A stretch of 64,000 nt of DNA from Mycolicibacter minnesotensis. GTDB taxonomy: Bacteria > Actinomycetota > Actinomycetes > Mycobacteriales > Mycobacteriaceae. Both the position numbers and the translations under genes were made by a program. Of the stretch, positions 23,506 through 32,590 are shown one piece after another; position 1 is the stretch's first letter; each line of letters starts with the position of its first letter. The DNA lies in NCBI RefSeq assembly GCF_010731755.1, contig NZ_AP022589.1, positions 2,728,001-2,792,000 on the forward strand, in the 5' to 3' direction. Under the pieces are notes generated by a model. The model was not told where the DNA came from, did no database searches, and was given only the letters and a program-made list of their open reading frames with translations.

Positions 23506-24582
23506 TCAGTTCAGCCGCGAGGATTTGCGGATATGTTGTTCCGCCAGCGTCGCCGCAATTTCGTACAGCCGCAGCCGGCTCTGCGGGCGTAGCTCGTTCT
23601 GGGTGTCGATGATCCCGCCTTTGGCCAGGTAGGGATCGTAGGGCATGTACTCGGCACGAATCTCGGCCTCGGTGAACAGATCGATGAGATAGCTTCGCGC
23701 CAGCGGATTGGTGTGGTTGCGGCTGTTGTTGAGGATGACCATCGACCGCGACAACAGTTCGTCGTAGGCCATGGAACGCAGCACATCGATGGAACGGGCG
23801 ACCGGCATGGAACTGTCGCCGGTGAGCCCGGAGACAAAGATCAAGGCGTCGCAGGAGTTGAACACCGCTTTCATCACCGGATGATCCAGATTGTCCGATG
23901 TGTCGATCAGGACGATCTGGTGAGTGCGGCGCAGACGGGTGAGTGCCTCGGTCAGCATCGACGGCACCAGCGGACGAGGCTGGTCGGAGGTCTGATTACC
24001 CGACAGCACATCCAAGCCGATGTTGTTGTGGCCAAGATGCTCTCGGATGTCGGTGTAGCCCGCAACAGGGGTCTTGGCGATGATGTCGGCGTAGCCGTCG
24101 GGGGAGCCGGCGTCGATCCGGTCGGCCAACGTTCCGAAGCCCGGTGCGGCGTCGATCGCCACGACGTTGTCAGACCGGCATTCCCGAAAAATGCCGCCGA
24201 TGCAGGTGGTCAGCGTGGTCTTGCCTACGCCACCTTTGCCGGAGACCACGCCGATGACCAAGTGCCGGTGCATGTGCTGACGGATCTGCTCGCGCAGTGA
24301 GCGGTAATGCTGTTCGATCCGGGATTCCCCGGCGTTGATGCCGTGGAATGAGGCCTCATAGACGAGTTTTCGCCAGCCGGAGGCCGGTGCGGGTTTGCGC
24401 GGTGCGGGTGGATCCGGAATATGCAGGATTTCAGAGATCGGGTAATACCTTTGGGAACGCCGACCTGCCTCGCTTCGATTCCGCCGGGTGCCTGACTGAT
24501 TCGAATGCCGATGCGAACCCGGTTCCGTGCTGGGAGTGCTCCACTCGGGCGGCATCGGTGACGATCGGTGCAGGTCGGTCAC
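23506..24582 (-). CDS. EspI/MinD-like P-loop ATPase, orphan
   Basis: 358 residues. A polar, Ser/Pro/Arg-rich N-terminus (1-70) precedes RIEQHYRSLREQIRQ and a deviant Walker A, SGKGGVGKTT (114-123), with the MinD-type Lys116. VVAIDAAPGFGTLADRI and VLIDTSDNLDHP supply the other nucleotide-site Asp residues. The RSLREQIRQ lead-in before a MinD domain resembles EspI and related ATPases found with type VII (ESX) secretion loci, but no ESX gene is present here. GC is lower than in flanking core genes. It may be transcribed from the amidohydrolase side (124-bp gap). The exact role is unknown; another ParA/MinD family is possible. Confidence 0.8.
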   Translation of the reverse strand: MTDLHRSSPMPPEWSTPSTEPGSHRHSNQSGTRRNRSEAGRRSQRYYPISEILHIPDPPAPRKPAPASGWRKLVYEASFHGINAGESRIEQHYRSLREQIRQHMHRHLVIGVVSGKGGVGKTTLTTCIGGIFRECRSDNVVAIDAAPGFGTLADRIDAGSPDGYADIIAKTPVAGYTDIREHLGHNNIGLDVLSGNQTSDQPRPLVPSMLTEALTRLRRTHQIVLIDTSDNLDHPVMKAVFNSCDALIFVSGLTGDSSMPVARSIDVLRSMAYDELLSRSMVILNNSRNHTNPLARSYLIDLFTEAEIRAEYMPYDPYLAKGGIIDTQNELRPQSRLRLYEIAATLAEQHIRKSSRLN

Positions 24583-24706
24583 GATGAATTAGTAGCACGG
24601 CTGGTCAATTTCTCAGCCGTGGTTTATGGCAGTAAGACACAACTGTATGCCGGCCGTTACGGTCCTGCGGCCGATCCGGTACCGAGGCGCTCGCGGCGGC
24701 GGGCCG

Positions 24707-26527
24707 CTACACCCGGTGCCGGATTCGCCCGTTCATCATCGTCAAGGTGACGCGAGCAGTGTGGATGTCATGCGGATCGATCTCCAGAATGTTCTTGTCC
24801 AACACGATCAGATCGGCCAGCTTGCCCACTTCCACCGAGCCGACTGTGTCATCGAGGCGGATCTGATAAGCCGCGCCCATGGTGTTGGCGTACACCGCCT
24901 CCGCCACCGACAGCACCTGGTCGGCCGGCGCCAGAACCGCGGCCTCCGGGTCGCCCACGAGCTGGCGCGTGACGGCGATCTGGATGGAATCCAGCGGTTT
25001 GTAGGTGGAGTAATAGCCGGCCGCGGGCCAGTCGGTGCCCAGCGAAACCCGGCCGCCGGACTTCAGAACGTTCTGGATGCGATACAGGAGGTCTTGACGC
25101 GGTGGCCCGTAGCGGGCGGCCATGTTCGTGACGGTGTCGGGATCGGCTGACATCCAGTTGGCGGAGAACTGGGCGATGACATCGAGTTCGCCGAAACGCT
25201 GACTGTCGGGGTCTTGCACGTAGACCAGATGGGCAACGGTGTGCCGGCGATCGCGCAGTGGGTTGGCGGCGATAGCGTCGCCGATCGCATCGAGTGCGGT
25301 GCGCGCTGCACGCTCTCCGCACGCGTGCACGTGGACATCGAAACCCGCGGCATCGACGTCACCGACCACCTGTCGCCATTGGTCGTCGGTGAACGGCGAT
25401 GAGCCTGTGCTGTCCGGCTTGTCGGCATAGGGGTCGATGAGCCAGGCCGTGTAGCCGCCCTGGGTGCCGTCGCCGATCAGTTTGACCACGTTGACGGTGA
25501 CCAACTTGGAGGAGATCCGCTCGCGCAGCGCCAGAAGATTTTGCACGACGTCATCGACCGGGGGTGATTTGACCAGGTAGGAGGCGACGACGCGGAACGG
25601 CAGGAGGCCCTGGTCGTCGAGGTGCGTGTAGATCGCAAGGAGGTGGGCCTGCTTGCCGCCGACCGGCGGAACGCCGGCGTCGAAGATCGAGGTGATGCCG
25701 GCTTCGGAGGCCCGCGGGAGCCAGCCCTCCAGGAGCCGCATCATGCCGACGGGATTGATCGGATCGATGGCGTTGACGAGGCTCAGCACCGCATCGGTCT
25801 CAAGGATGTATCCGGTGGGCTCGCCCGCGTCGTCTCGCGCGTAATAGCTGAAACCAGGTACCGGGTCTTTGGTCTCGCGGTTGACGCCGGCAAGTTCCAG
25901 CGCCCTGCTGTTGGCCCATAGGCTGTGGCCGTCGATGGCGAAGAAGAAGCCTGGGCGGTCGGGCAGGATGGCGTCGAGCTCGTAGCGGTTCGGCCCGTTT
26001 GGGCCGAACATGTCGATCCGCCAACCGAAGCCGCGAACGGGCCCGTACGGATTCGCCGCCGCGTATTCGCCGATCGCGGCGAGTGCGTCTGCGCCGGTGG
26101 GCAATTGAAGGTCGACGCCGTGGCTCAGAAATGCCCCGAGAAAGGGATGGATGTGTCCCTCGACGAAGCCGGGCATCAGTAGTTGGCCGTCGAGGTCGAT
26201 CATCGTGGTGTCCGGCCCGGCAAGTGCCAACGCGCCGGCGGTGTCACCCACGTAGCTGATCGTATCGCCGGTTACGGCAACGGCTTCCGCCCACGGAGCG
26301 GAATCGGAGACGGTGTAGACCCGGCCATTGTGGAACACGTAGTCCACCGGCGAGGTCGGCGAGCTGGGGGAGGATTCTCCGTCGAGCGGGGCCGGACCTG
26401 GCGTCGAACATGCACTGGCCGTTGCCCCGGCGACCACCAGCGCTGCGGTGGCCCGCAACACGGTTCGGCGGGTGGTCACGGTGTCGTACTTGGCGAAATG
26501 CGGTGCCCACTCGCACGCGCTACACAT
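24707..26527 (-). CDS. exported metal-dependent amidohydrolase (YtcJ-like)
   Basis: 606 residues from ATG 26527 (MCSACEWAPHF). Residues 17-45 contain a twin-arginine signal, TTRRTVLRATAALVVAG, ending in a TASAC lipobox, so it should be a Tat-exported lipoprotein. The enzyme has HIHPF (first metal ligands), HVHACGE, a later His in HTVAHL and GTDWPAAGY with the last metal-binding Asp. This is the YtcJ/imidazolonepropionase-like branch of amidohydrolases, which hydrolyse amide or ester bonds in small molecules; the substrate is unknown. It is divergent from the phosphotransferase operon, so a shared control region is possible. Confidence 0.88.
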   Translation of the reverse strand: MCSACEWAPHFAKYDTVTTRRTVLRATAALVVAGATASACSTPGPAPLDGESSPSSPTSPVDYVFHNGRVYTVSDSAPWAEAVAVTGDTISYVGDTAGALALAGPDTTMIDLDGQLLMPGFVEGHIHPFLGAFLSHGVDLQLPTGADALAAIGEYAAANPYGPVRGFGWRIDMFGPNGPNRYELDAILPDRPGFFFAIDGHSLWANSRALELAGVNRETKDPVPGFSYYARDDAGEPTGYILETDAVLSLVNAIDPINPVGMMRLLEGWLPRASEAGITSIFDAGVPPVGGKQAHLLAIYTHLDDQGLLPFRVVASYLVKSPPVDDVVQNLLALRERISSKLVTVNVVKLIGDGTQGGYTAWLIDPYADKPDSTGSSPFTDDQWRQVVGDVDAAGFDVHVHACGERAARTALDAIGDAIAANPLRDRRHTVAHLVYVQDPDSQRFGELDVIAQFSANWMSADPDTVTNMAARYGPPRQDLLYRIQNVLKSGGRVSLGTDWPAAGYYSTYKPLDSIQIAVTRQLVGDPEAAVLAPADQVLSVAEAVYANTMGAAYQIRLDDTVGSVEVGKLADLIVLDKNILEIDPHDIHTARVTLTMMNGRIRHRV

Positions 26528-26627
26528 GTTGTCTCTTCTGGTCGGGGGCCAGGTCGCGTTCCAGTGTCGCATCGGCGCTTGCCGTTGGACGGGTATCCGC
26601 GCCGAAGCTTCCGCCCCGCGCCACCCG

Positions 26628-26678
26628 TTGACATACCCGCCGCACTATTTAGATACTGATTATCAAAATTCGTATCAG
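26628..26678 (+). promoter_or_regulatory. promoter with operator-like repeat for the phosphotransferase operon
   Basis: TTGACA (26628-26633) and TAGATA (26650-26655) are 16 bases apart. CTGAT (26656-26660) and ATCAG (26674-26678) form an inverted repeat across the expected start site in an AT-rich patch, unlike the rest of the gap. A TetR gene lies third in the operon and may bind here. Confidence 0.45.
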
Positions 26679-26724
26679 AACTTTGGGGAGGCCTCATGCT
26701 TCAGTGCGGTGCCGCGGGGCCGGC

Positions 26725-27795
26725 GTGAACACCGAGCTACCGATCCCCGCCGGGCCAGACGACGTCACCGCGTCGTGGCTGTCAGCGGTGCTGGCCCGCC
26801 CTGTGTCTGCCGCCGATGTCGTCCCGGTCGGGACAGGTCAGACGGGCGCGACGTATCGGGTGACGCCGCGTTACAGCGGTCCCGCCGGCGACGCGCCCGC
26901 GACCGTCGTCGTGAAGCTGCCGTCCCAGGACCCGGACGTCCGCCAGCGCGTAGCGTTGGGTTACGCGGCCGAGCACGCCTTCTACGAACACGTCGCGAAC
27001 ACCGTCGCTGTGCCGCTGCCCACCGTGTATCACTGCGCTGTCGCCAACGGCGGAGCCGACTTTGTCCTGGTGATGGCCGACCAGGCCCCGGCGGTCCAAG
27101 GCGATCAGATGGCGGGGTGCGAGGTGGCCGCCGCACGTGTCGCGGTGCAGGCCCTGGCCGGCCTGCACGGGCCGCGGTGGTGTGATCCAGCGTGGCTGGA
27201 CTTCCCCGCAGCAACCATGCCGATGGCCGATGCGGGCTTTGCAGCGGGCATGGGACAGATCGCACGATCGGCGTTCGACATCATGGTGCAGCGGCTCGGG
27301 CCGAGGCTGGACTCGGCAGACCGCGACACCCTGCGCAGCGTCGGCGACGTCGTCGAACCGTGGCTGCTCACCGCGACAGAACGCTACTGCCTCTTGCACG
27401 GCGATTATCGCTGCGACAACCTGCTGTTCGATCCCACGACCGGAGCAGTCACCGTCGTCGACTGGCAGACCCTGTCGGTCGGGCTGCCGGCCCGCGACCT
27501 GGCCTACTTCCTGGCGACCAGCCTGCTGCCGGAGTACCGACGCGAACACGAACGCGACCTGGTGGCGGCCTATCACGCGGCCCTGATATCGCATGGCGTT
27601 GCCGGCTATTCCTTCGCGCAGTGCTGGTCCGACTATCGGCTTGGCCTGCTGCAGGCTCCATTGCTGACCGCTCTCGGTTTCGCCTACGCAGCGGTCACCG
27701 AACGGGGCGACACCATGGTGCTGACCATGCTCGCTCGCGGCGCCCAGGCGATCCGTGACCACGACACCCTCCAACTGATCGGGGAGCTCAACTGA
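26725..27795 (+). CDS. APH-family phosphotransferase
   Basis: 356 residues from GTG 26725 (VNTELPIPAGPDD). The kinase-like fold is shown by VVPVGTGQTGATYRV (nucleotide loop), TVVVKLPSQDP (ATP Lys), CLLHGDYRCDNLLFD (catalytic Asp and Asn) and VTVVDWQTLSVGLPARDLAYFL (metal Asp). It belongs to the aminoglycoside/choline kinase-like group; related mycobacterial proteins often accompany acyl-CoA or steroid-type genes, and the substrate is unknown. Its TGA shares one base with the start of the LLM oxidoreductase, so both are coupled. Confidence 0.88.
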   Translation: MNTELPIPAGPDDVTASWLSAVLARPVSAADVVPVGTGQTGATYRVTPRYSGPAGDAPATVVVKLPSQDPDVRQRVALGYAAEHAFYEHVANTVAVPLPTVYHCAVANGGADFVLVMADQAPAVQGDQMAGCEVAAARVAVQALAGLHGPRWCDPAWLDFPAATMPMADAGFAAGMGQIARSAFDIMVQRLGPRLDSADRDTLRSVGDVVEPWLLTATERYCLLHGDYRCDNLLFDPTTGAVTVVDWQTLSVGLPARDLAYFLATSLLPEYRREHERDLVAAYHAALISHGVAGYSFAQCWSDYRLGLLQAPLLTALGFAYAAVTERGDTMVLTMLARGAQAIRDHDTLQLIGELN

Positions 27796-28859
27796 TGCTT
27801 GAGCCGATCAGCGCCGCAGCCCCGCCCCGCTTGCTCGACGAACTCGGCTACTACCTGATGGCCGGAGCAGGTGGCGAGGGTCCGGCAACCCTGGTACACG
27901 AAGCGCAACGCGGCGAGCAGTTGGGCTTCGGCACCGCGTTCCTGTCCGAACGGTGGAACATCAAAGAGGCTTCGTCGCTCAGCGGTGCGGCGTGCGCGGT
28001 CACGTCGCGCATGCAGATCGCCACGGCGGCGACCAACCACAACACCCGCCACCCGCTCATCACCGCATCCTGGGCCACCACCATGCACCGGATGTCCGGC
28101 GGCCGGTTCACCCTCGGAATAGGCCGCGGAATCGGCCCCATCTATGCGGGATTCGGCATACCCAAGGTCACCACCGCCCAGCTGGAGGATTTCGGGACGG
28201 TCATGCGGCGGCTGTGGCGCGGCGAGCTCATCGTCAACCACGACGGTCCCATCGGTGCCTACCCGCTGCTGTTCCTCGACGGGGATTTCCGGGAAGACAT
28301 CCGACTCGCGCTGGTCGCGTTCGGCCCCAAGACGCTGGCGTTGGGTGGGCGCGCCTTCGACGACGTCATCCTGCACACCTACTTCACCCCGCAGACCATG
28401 CAACGCAGTGTCCGCACGGTCAAAGAAGCCGCCGAGCGGGCCGGGCGGGATCCCGGCAGTGTGCGGGTCTGGTCATGTCTGGCCACCGTCGGCGACCATC
28501 TCCCCGAAGAGCTGCGCCTGAAGAAGACGGTCGCCCGGCTGGCGACCTACCTGCAGGGTTACGGTGACCTCATGGTCGCGACCAATGACTGGAACCCCGC
28601 AGTCCTGCAACGCTTTCGGCAGGATAGCGTCGTGCAGTCCATCGCCGGAGGTATCGACGCCAAAGCCACCGCAGCGCAGATCGAACACATCGCCACCCTT
28701 CTTCCCGACGAGTGGCTTGTGCCGGCCGCCACCGGAGCGCCGACCCGATGCGCCCAACGTATCCGCGACGAGTTGAGCTACGGCGCCGACCGCGTCATCT
28801 TGCACGGGGCCACGCCTGACGAATTGGAACCCATCGTGGCTGCCTACCGTGCGGGTTGA
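27795..28859 (+). CDS. LLM-class F420-dependent oxidoreductase (MSMEG_2249-type)
   Basis: 354 residues with the bacterial luciferase-like barrel: GYYLMAGAGGEGPATLVHEAQRGEQLGFGTAFLSERW at the start, TNHNTRHPLITASWATTMHRMSGGRFTLGIGRG (the cofactor-loop region), and GAPTRCAQRIRDELSYGADRVILHGATPDELEPIV at the end. The sequence style fits the F420 family typified by MSMEG_2249. These enzymes move a hydride between F420 and an organic substrate, not identifiable here. It overlaps both neighbours: one base with the phosphotransferase, 11 bases with the TetR gene. Confidence 0.88.
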   Translation: MLEPISAAAPPRLLDELGYYLMAGAGGEGPATLVHEAQRGEQLGFGTAFLSERWNIKEASSLSGAACAVTSRMQIATAATNHNTRHPLITASWATTMHRMSGGRFTLGIGRGIGPIYAGFGIPKVTTAQLEDFGTVMRRLWRGELIVNHDGPIGAYPLLFLDGDFREDIRLALVAFGPKTLALGGRAFDDVILHTYFTPQTMQRSVRTVKEAAERAGRDPGSVRVWSCLATVGDHLPEELRLKKTVARLATYLQGYGDLMVATNDWNPAVLQRFRQDSVVQSIAGGIDAKATAAQIEHIATLLPDEWLVPAATGAPTRCAQRIRDELSYGADRVILHGATPDELEPIVAAYRAG

Positions 28860-29556
28860 CCGCGGCGCCTCCCGGCGCGGTCGGCCACGGCGGATCGGGA
28901 CAGAGGCGATAACCCGAGCAGTTCTGGAGATCGGCCCCCAGGACGCCACCATCCGCCGCGTCGCCGAACACCTCGGCGTGAGCCTTCCCGGGCTCTATCA
29001 CCACGTCAAGAATCAAGACGACCTGCTGAAACTCGTTGCCAGCCAATCCTTGCAGTCCGCGTCGCCGCCCCGCTTCGACGGCAATAAGGATTGGGCGCAG
29101 TGGTTGAGGCAGTACGCCATGTTCCTTCGCTCTGCGTTGGCGGCGGAACCCGCCCTATTGGAGAAGTTCATCAGCGGTGCCGCCGAATACGACGGCGAGT
29201 TGGACTACGTCGGCCATGCCCTCGACGCGCTGCGTGCCCAAGGATTGTCCGCACGCGATTGCCTGGACGTGTACTCCGCGGTGACCGACTTGGCGATGGG
29301 TGCGGTCAGCGAAGCGCATCGCGAGTACGTCCATGCGCGCCAGGGCAATCCATGGCGTGCCCGCCTGTACGCCGCCCTGGAGCGCTCCGATGCCGGCGAG
29401 CATGCGACGCTGCGGACCATCGCCGAGGCCGGACTTGATCCCTTCACTGCAGAAGCTTTCGAACGCCGGGTAGAGCTGCTCATCGAGGGCATCGCCGCTC
29501 GCTACCGTCTGCCGGCTCCCGCGTCGGGCGCGTCGCCGAGTGAGGCGGAAAGATGA
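28849..29556 (+). CDS. TetR-family regulator
   Basis: 235 residues from GTG 28849. The N-terminal HTH is GTEAITRAVLEIGPQDATIRRVAEHLGVSLPGLYHHVKNQDDLLKLVAS; the rest is the helical ligand domain. It overlaps the LLM gene by 11 bases and the following gene by four (ATGA), so it is part of the operon. It probably regulates it; the inverted repeat at 26656-26678 is a candidate site. Confidence 0.9.
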   Translation: MRVDRGASRRGRPRRIGTEAITRAVLEIGPQDATIRRVAEHLGVSLPGLYHHVKNQDDLLKLVASQSLQSASPPRFDGNKDWAQWLRQYAMFLRSALAAEPALLEKFISGAAEYDGELDYVGHALDALRAQGLSARDCLDVYSAVTDLAMGAVSEAHREYVHARQGNPWRARLYAALERSDAGEHATLRTIAEAGLDPFTAEAFERRVELLIEGIAARYRLPAPASGASPSEAER

Positions 29557-30428
29557 GCGAGCCGTCGCAGGCCCGAGCACTGTGGCGCCTGTTGGAGCCG
29601 CTACACGCGGTGGTCTACTTCTCGCCGGAACCCCTGGCCGCACTCGACGCCGCCGGCTACCGCGGCTTCTGGATGGGATATTTCGCGGGTCGGGCCGCGC
29701 CGCTGGGTGCGGTCGGCGCCGACGTTGTGCACGCGGCGTTCTACAACTTCTCCTTCGAACGTGTTGCCAAAGCGGTGCCCGCCGCATGGGACTTCGCCCC
29801 GCCCGAAGTGGCGCTGCGGGCTCGAGAACACGGCGCCGTCGCAGCACTGCGGCGCCAGCTCGCGGACGCGGCGGACGGCCCCGCGGTGGAGCGTGCGGCC
29901 GAACTCGCGTCGCGGGTGGCGGCTGCGGTGCCCCTGGCCGGCCGGGTGTTGGGGGCTGCCAACCATGCACTGCCGCTGCCCGAACAGCCCCTGGCGAGGT
30001 TGTGGCATGCTGCCACGGTTCTGCGTGAACATCGCGGCGATGGCCATATCGCGGCGCTTCTGGCCGCCGGCATCGGCGGCCGTGAGTCGCATGTGTTTCA
30101 TGCCGCGGCCTCGGGCGCCCCGCGCCGCACCTACGAGCTCGCGCGCGGGTTCACCGATGACGAGTGGGCCCGGCTCACCACCGCACTGCGCGACAGGGGG
30201 CTGGCCGGAGCAGAGGGACTCACCCCGCACGGTGTCCGGCTCAAGGCGCAGATCGAAGAACAGACCGATCGGCTCGCCGCCCCGGCGTATGACGCGTTGA
30301 CCGCCGCCGAACGTGACGAGTTGGTCAGCGCATTGCGCCCGTTGACCCGCGCCGTGGTGGCGACCGGCGAGATCCCGCTGGATTCCCCGATGGGGCTGGA
30401 TCTTCGCCAGGCCCTGAACGGGCAGTGA
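29553..30428 (+). CDS. SCO6745-family protein
   Basis: 291 residues, helical and Ala/Arg-rich. It matches the actinobacterial SCO6745 family in overall pattern: RALWRLLEPLHAVVYFSPEP, YRGFWMGYFAGRAAPLGAVGADVVHAAFYNFSFERVAKAVP, ESHVFHAAASGAPRRTYELARGFTDDEWARL and LTPHGVRLKAQIEEQTDRLAAPAY. The C-terminal third looks like a winged-helix, as in MarR-like proteins. Function is unknown. It shares four bases with the TetR gene (ATGA). Confidence 0.8.
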   Translation: MSEPSQARALWRLLEPLHAVVYFSPEPLAALDAAGYRGFWMGYFAGRAAPLGAVGADVVHAAFYNFSFERVAKAVPAAWDFAPPEVALRAREHGAVAALRRQLADAADGPAVERAAELASRVAAAVPLAGRVLGAANHALPLPEQPLARLWHAATVLREHRGDGHIAALLAAGIGGRESHVFHAAASGAPRRTYELARGFTDDEWARLTTALRDRGLAGAEGLTPHGVRLKAQIEEQTDRLAAPAYDALTAAERDELVSALRPLTRAVVATGEIPLDSPMGLDLRQALNGQ

Positions 30429-30444
30429 TCGGTAGGATTTCCCC

Positions 30445-31476
30445 GTGGCGTCGTCTGGCCGGTCGGACATGTCCCGTTACGAGCGCAGGGAATGGGACGC
30501 GCTACTGGATGCGGCCGCCGCCCGCGAGACACCCGGATGGTTCGAGGGACTCAGTCAGGGCATCACGGATCGCGCCAAGCAGGTGGCGACCCAAGTTCGC
30601 TCGGGAGTCGAACAGGTCCCGGGCGCCACGGCCGCCATCGGCAAGGCCGACCAGCTCACCACCAAGGCCCTGGAAACGCTGCACGTCCTGCTCGTCGAGC
30701 GGGGACTCAATTCGGTCAAACCGGACACGGTCTTTGCCACGTTCGCTGACATTGGCGTCACGCTGCAGTCCTATGAGCAGGTCAAAGGGCTCGACATGTC
30801 GTACTGCGACCGCTCGATGCCACGCCGCAAGGAGCGCTATATCGCGTTGGCCGCGGCCGAGGGTGCGGCGTCGTCGCTGGCGGTGACGGGCTCGGCGGTG
30901 TCGAGCGTGGTCACAGGCGGCACGAGCATGACGGTGGCTGCCTCAGCCGTCATAGCCGACGTGACCGCGGTGCTGGTGGGCATGGGGCGGATCGTGGCTC
31001 TGGTTGCGGCGCACTACGGCTACGACGTCCGTGAGCCCGACGAGCAGGCGTTTGCCTCCGGCGTGATCGCCTATTCCGCTGCCGGCAACGCCGCGGAGAA
31101 GGCTGCGGCATTGGCGTCGCTCTCGCGACTGACCGAGCTGATGATGCGCCAGGAGTCGTGGCATGAACTCCAGCCGCAGCAGGCGGACAACGTGATCCAG
31201 CAGGTCTCCATGGCGTTGGGATTTCGGTTGGCGAAAAACAAGCTGGCGCAGGCGGTTCCGGTGCTGGGCGCGGTGGTCAACGGCGGGCTCAACGCCCGCA
31301 TCGCACAGCGGACCTTCGAACGCTCCCAACAGGCTTATCGATTGCGGTTCCTCACCGAGAAACATGATCTGGATGCCGGTCGGTGGGCGCCGGCGGTGGA
31401 ACCCGGCGAAGTTGTCGAGATCCCCCTGGTGGACCAGATCCTGGCGCGGTCCGGCGACGGCGCCGCGACGGACTGA
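30445..31476 (+). CDS. EcsC-family protein
   Basis: 343 residues (GTG 30445; ATG 30469 possible). The body matches EcsC-type proteins: SRYERREWDALLDAAAARETPGWFEGL, ITDRAKQVATQVRSGVEQVPG, a Gly/Ala/Ser-rich helical pair EGAASSLAVTGSAVSSVVTGGTSMTVAASAVIADVTAVL (membrane-associated), and VPVLGAVVNGGLNARIAQRTFERSQQAYRLRFLTEKH. EcsC is found next to ABC transporters in Bacillus, without a defined role. Here it follows the operon after 16 bases. It converges with a TetR gene. Confidence 0.85.
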   Translation: MASSGRSDMSRYERREWDALLDAAAARETPGWFEGLSQGITDRAKQVATQVRSGVEQVPGATAAIGKADQLTTKALETLHVLLVERGLNSVKPDTVFATFADIGVTLQSYEQVKGLDMSYCDRSMPRRKERYIALAAAEGAASSLAVTGSAVSSVVTGGTSMTVAASAVIADVTAVLVGMGRIVALVAAHYGYDVREPDEQAFASGVIAYSAAGNAAEKAAALASLSRLTELMMRQESWHELQPQQADNVIQQVSMALGFRLAKNKLAQAVPVLGAVVNGGLNARIAQRTFERSQQAYRLRFLTEKHDLDAGRWAPAVEPGEVVEIPLVDQILARSGDGAATD

Positions 31477-31480
31477 CCCG

Positions 31481-32092
31481 TCATCCCGTCGACGCCAGTC
31501 CGGCGATGAACACTGTCAGTAGCCGGGTAAGGGTCGAGGTGAAGTCGGTGACCATTGGCTGGATCGCATGCGGGTCGGTCCAGGCCCACGTTGTGCCGGT
31601 GAAGGCATGTACTGCCGCGGTCAGTGCGCGCAGCTGATCGTCAGACAGCGGCAGCGCCGGGCGAAGTGCCGCACCGAGGCGCTGCTGGGCGTCACTCGCC
31701 TGGGCCGTCAGCACGCTCAGCTCCGACCGGTCGAGCTGGGCGATCAGTGCGGGTGAGGCCGAAATGAGGTCGCACAGTACGGGGCGGGCGGCCAGGGTGC
31801 GGGCCAGGGCTGTCGGCGCGGCGGTACCGGGCAGTTCTTCGGTCAGCGCGTCGATCCAGTCCAGATGCTCCGCATGCATCACCTGCAGCAGCAGGGCCTC
31901 GCGTGAGCCGACGTAACGCAAGATGCCCGATTTCGCCAGGCCGGCCGCCATGGCCACATCGGTCAGCGTCAGCGCGGTCGCCCGCCTATGTGTCAGTAGC
32001 TCGCGTGTGACGGTGGTGATCTGGGACAAGCGGTCTTGACGTTGCGCAGCGTTGCGGGCTCGGGCGAACGGCAGGGGAGGCTGAACCGTCAT
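31481..32092 (-). CDS. TetR-family regulator
   Basis: 203 residues from ATG 32092. The HTH is at about 22-66: ITTVTRELLTHRRATALTLTDVAMAAGLAKSGILRYVGSREALLLQVM. The C-terminal domain has TGTTWAWTDPHAIQPMVTDF. It is divergent from an SRPBCC gene, and a 23-bp palindrome lies between the two starts. Autoregulation plus control of the neighbour is the simplest reading. Confidence 0.9.
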   Translation of the reverse strand: MTVQPPLPFARARNAAQRQDRLSQITTVTRELLTHRRATALTLTDVAMAAGLAKSGILRYVGSREALLLQVMHAEHLDWIDALTEELPGTAAPTALARTLAARPVLCDLISASPALIAQLDRSELSVLTAQASDAQQRLGAALRPALPLSDDQLRALTAAVHAFTGTTWAWTDPHAIQPMVTDFTSTLTRLLTVFIAGLASTG

Positions 32093-32098
32093 CCTCTG

Positions 32099-32121
32099 AT
32101 AATAGAACAAAGTTCTGTTAT
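32099..32121. promoter_or_regulatory. 23-bp TetR operator between divergent genes
   Basis: Arms ATAATAGAAC and GTTCTGTTAT surround AAA. Nine of ten positions pair. It begins seven bases above the TetR start and ends ten bases above the SRPBCC start, so one bound dimer could block both. Confidence 0.75.
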
Positions 32122-32131
32122 TCTGACGCTC

Positions 32132-32581
32132 ATGGTTCGCCGATACGCGTGCGTAATCCAGAGACACAGCACGGCATCACCGCAGGCCCTGTTCGCCCTG
32201 GTTTCCGACGGGGCTCGGTGGTCGCATTGGGCCGGGCCCCTGATTCCCTACTCGACGTGGGAGTCCATGAGCCCTGCCGGCGATGCCGGCGTCGGTGCGA
32301 TCCGGGCCGTTGGCAGACGCGCGCGGCCGACCCGCGAGCAGGTGACCATCCACGAACCACCCGTACGGCACGGCTACACCTTGCTGGCCGGCGGGCCGAT
32401 CCACGACTACCGCGCTGAGGTCACATTCGTCGAGGAAGTCGGCGGCACGCGGGTAACTTGGCGCGGAAGATACGAGACGCGTTGGCGGGCAGTCGGAGTG
32501 GGCTACTGGTTGGTCCTGCGCGTTGTACTGGGGACGCTGACGCGCAACCTCGTCGCTGCCGCGGAACGCCAGGCGGTCTAG
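32132..32581 (+). CDS. SRPBCC-family protein
   Basis: 149 residues. It has the START/polyketide-cyclase-like fold: an N-terminal strand-helix (HSTASPQALFALVSDGARWSHWAGPLIPYSTWE), central strands (GAIRAVGRRARPTREQVTIHEPPVRHGYTLLAGGPIHDYRAEVTFVEEVGGTRVTWRGRYE) and a long C-terminal helix. Such proteins bind hydrophobic ligands in a cavity. The ligand is unknown. It is likely controlled by the divergent TetR gene. Confidence 0.88.
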   Translation: MVRRYACVIQRHSTASPQALFALVSDGARWSHWAGPLIPYSTWESMSPAGDAGVGAIRAVGRRARPTREQVTIHEPPVRHGYTLLAGGPIHDYRAEVTFVEEVGGTRVTWRGRYETRWRAVGVGYWLVLRVVLGTLTRNLVAAAERQAV

Positions 32582-32590
32582 GCGGCTGAA

